A stretch of DNA of 5,716 nucleotides from positions 1-5,716 of the forward strand of contig JASLOY010000253.1 in the NCBI GenBank assembly GCA_030745255.1, given 5' to 3'. Below, one piece after another: positions 5,486 through 5,716 of the stretch. This DNA is from Vicinamibacterales bacterium (GTDB lineage: Bacteria; Acidobacteriota; Vicinamibacteria; Vicinamibacterales; UBA8438). The position numbers were made by a program, and so were the translations under genes. The notes under the pieces were generated by a model. It was not told the origin of the DNA and searched no databases. It saw only the letters and a list, made by a program, of their open reading frames with translations. Numbering within the stretch: the first letter of the stretch is position 1; the number at the start of each line of letters is the position of its first letter.

Positions 5486-5716
5486 ATGAAATCGATCTCG
5501 GCTGTCGCCAGTGATCTCGGCCTCGACCCCAATGACGTCATCCCGTGGGGGCGCGAGACGGCCAAGGTCTCGCTCGCCGCGCTCGACCGCCGTCCTGCCA
5601 CCGGCCGGCTGATTCTGGTCTCGGCGATGACACCGACACCGGCCGGCGAGGGCAAGACCACCACCACGATTGGGCTGGCCCAGGGATTGGCTGCGATCGG
5701 CCGCCGCGCGTGCGCG
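5486..5716 (+). CDS. fhs: Formate-tetrahydrofolate ligase, N-terminal part (cut by window edge)
   Basis: The first 77 residues of formyl-THF synthetase, which joins formate to tetrahydrofolate with ATP to give 10-formyl-THF in cytoplasmic one-carbon metabolism; intact enzymes are about 550-560 residues. Visible features are an N-terminal segment (ISAVASDLGLDPNDVIPWGR, 4-23) corresponding to the family's IAxxLGIxxDDxxPYG motif, then KVSL (27-30), RLILVSAM (41-48) and the ATP-binding P-loop TPTPAGEGKTTTT (49-61), followed by IGLAQGL. The frame is open to the last base. An in-frame TGA at 5471-5473 limits the start to ATG 5486. No clear Shine-Dalgarno precedes it, and a purine-rich repeat block with a short overlapping ORF lies just upstream. 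The N-terminus is somewhat shorter than in many homologues. Confidence 0.95.
   Translation, partial: MKSISAVASDLGLDPNDVIPWGRETAKVSLAALDRRPATGRLILVSAMTPTPAGEGKTTTTIGLAQGLAAIGRRACA

Overview
The window is about 5.7 kb of dense, GC-rich bacterial chromosome. The content is a secreted PQQ-type sugar dehydrogenase-like protein, debris of a PknB-like kinase and of a DUF4440/SnoaL-like protein, a NYN-LOTUS protein, a UspA-like protein and fhs. Together with the high GC this would suit Acidobacteriota (Vicinamibacteria-like) or a similar environmental lineage. That placement is inference from gene style only; there is no rRNA or other phylogenetic marker.

Layout. Positions 1-60 are a purine/pyrimidine-biased intergenic tail with degenerate 7-bp repeats. 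On the minus strand a PQQ-dependent sugar dehydrogenase family protein (2433 to 1192) is followed by a zinc-type cation diffusion facilitator (1019 to 66). On the plus strand, 2603-2868 holds two broken genes butted together: the N-terminal tip of a serine/threonine kinase runs straight into the C-terminal tail of a DUF4440/SnoaL-like protein in another frame. Back on the minus strand are an uncharacterised membrane protein with a Cys/His cluster (4664 to 3906), a perfect TATAAT, a 37-residue single-TM ORF (3846 to 3733), and a NYN-LOTUS protein whose best start (3736) overlaps the small ORF's stop as GTGA. On the plus strand a single-domain universal stress protein (4927-5391) is followed, after a second block of the same 7-bp repeats, by the start of formate-tetrahydrofolate ligase (5486 to the window edge).

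How the genes may work together. Most of this is ordinary chromosome. The one arrangement that looks like a functional unit is the small membrane ORF translationally coupled to the NYN-LOTUS protein, which could tie an RNA-binding or RNA-cleaving protein to the membrane; a separate membrane protein lies just upstream on the same strand. The sugar dehydrogenase homologue appears to lack the family's catalytic histidine, so its enzymatic label is uncertain. The universal stress protein and fhs are co-directional and 94 bp apart, but nothing shows that they share a transcript. No CRISPR array, tRNA, rRNA or insertion sequence was found.
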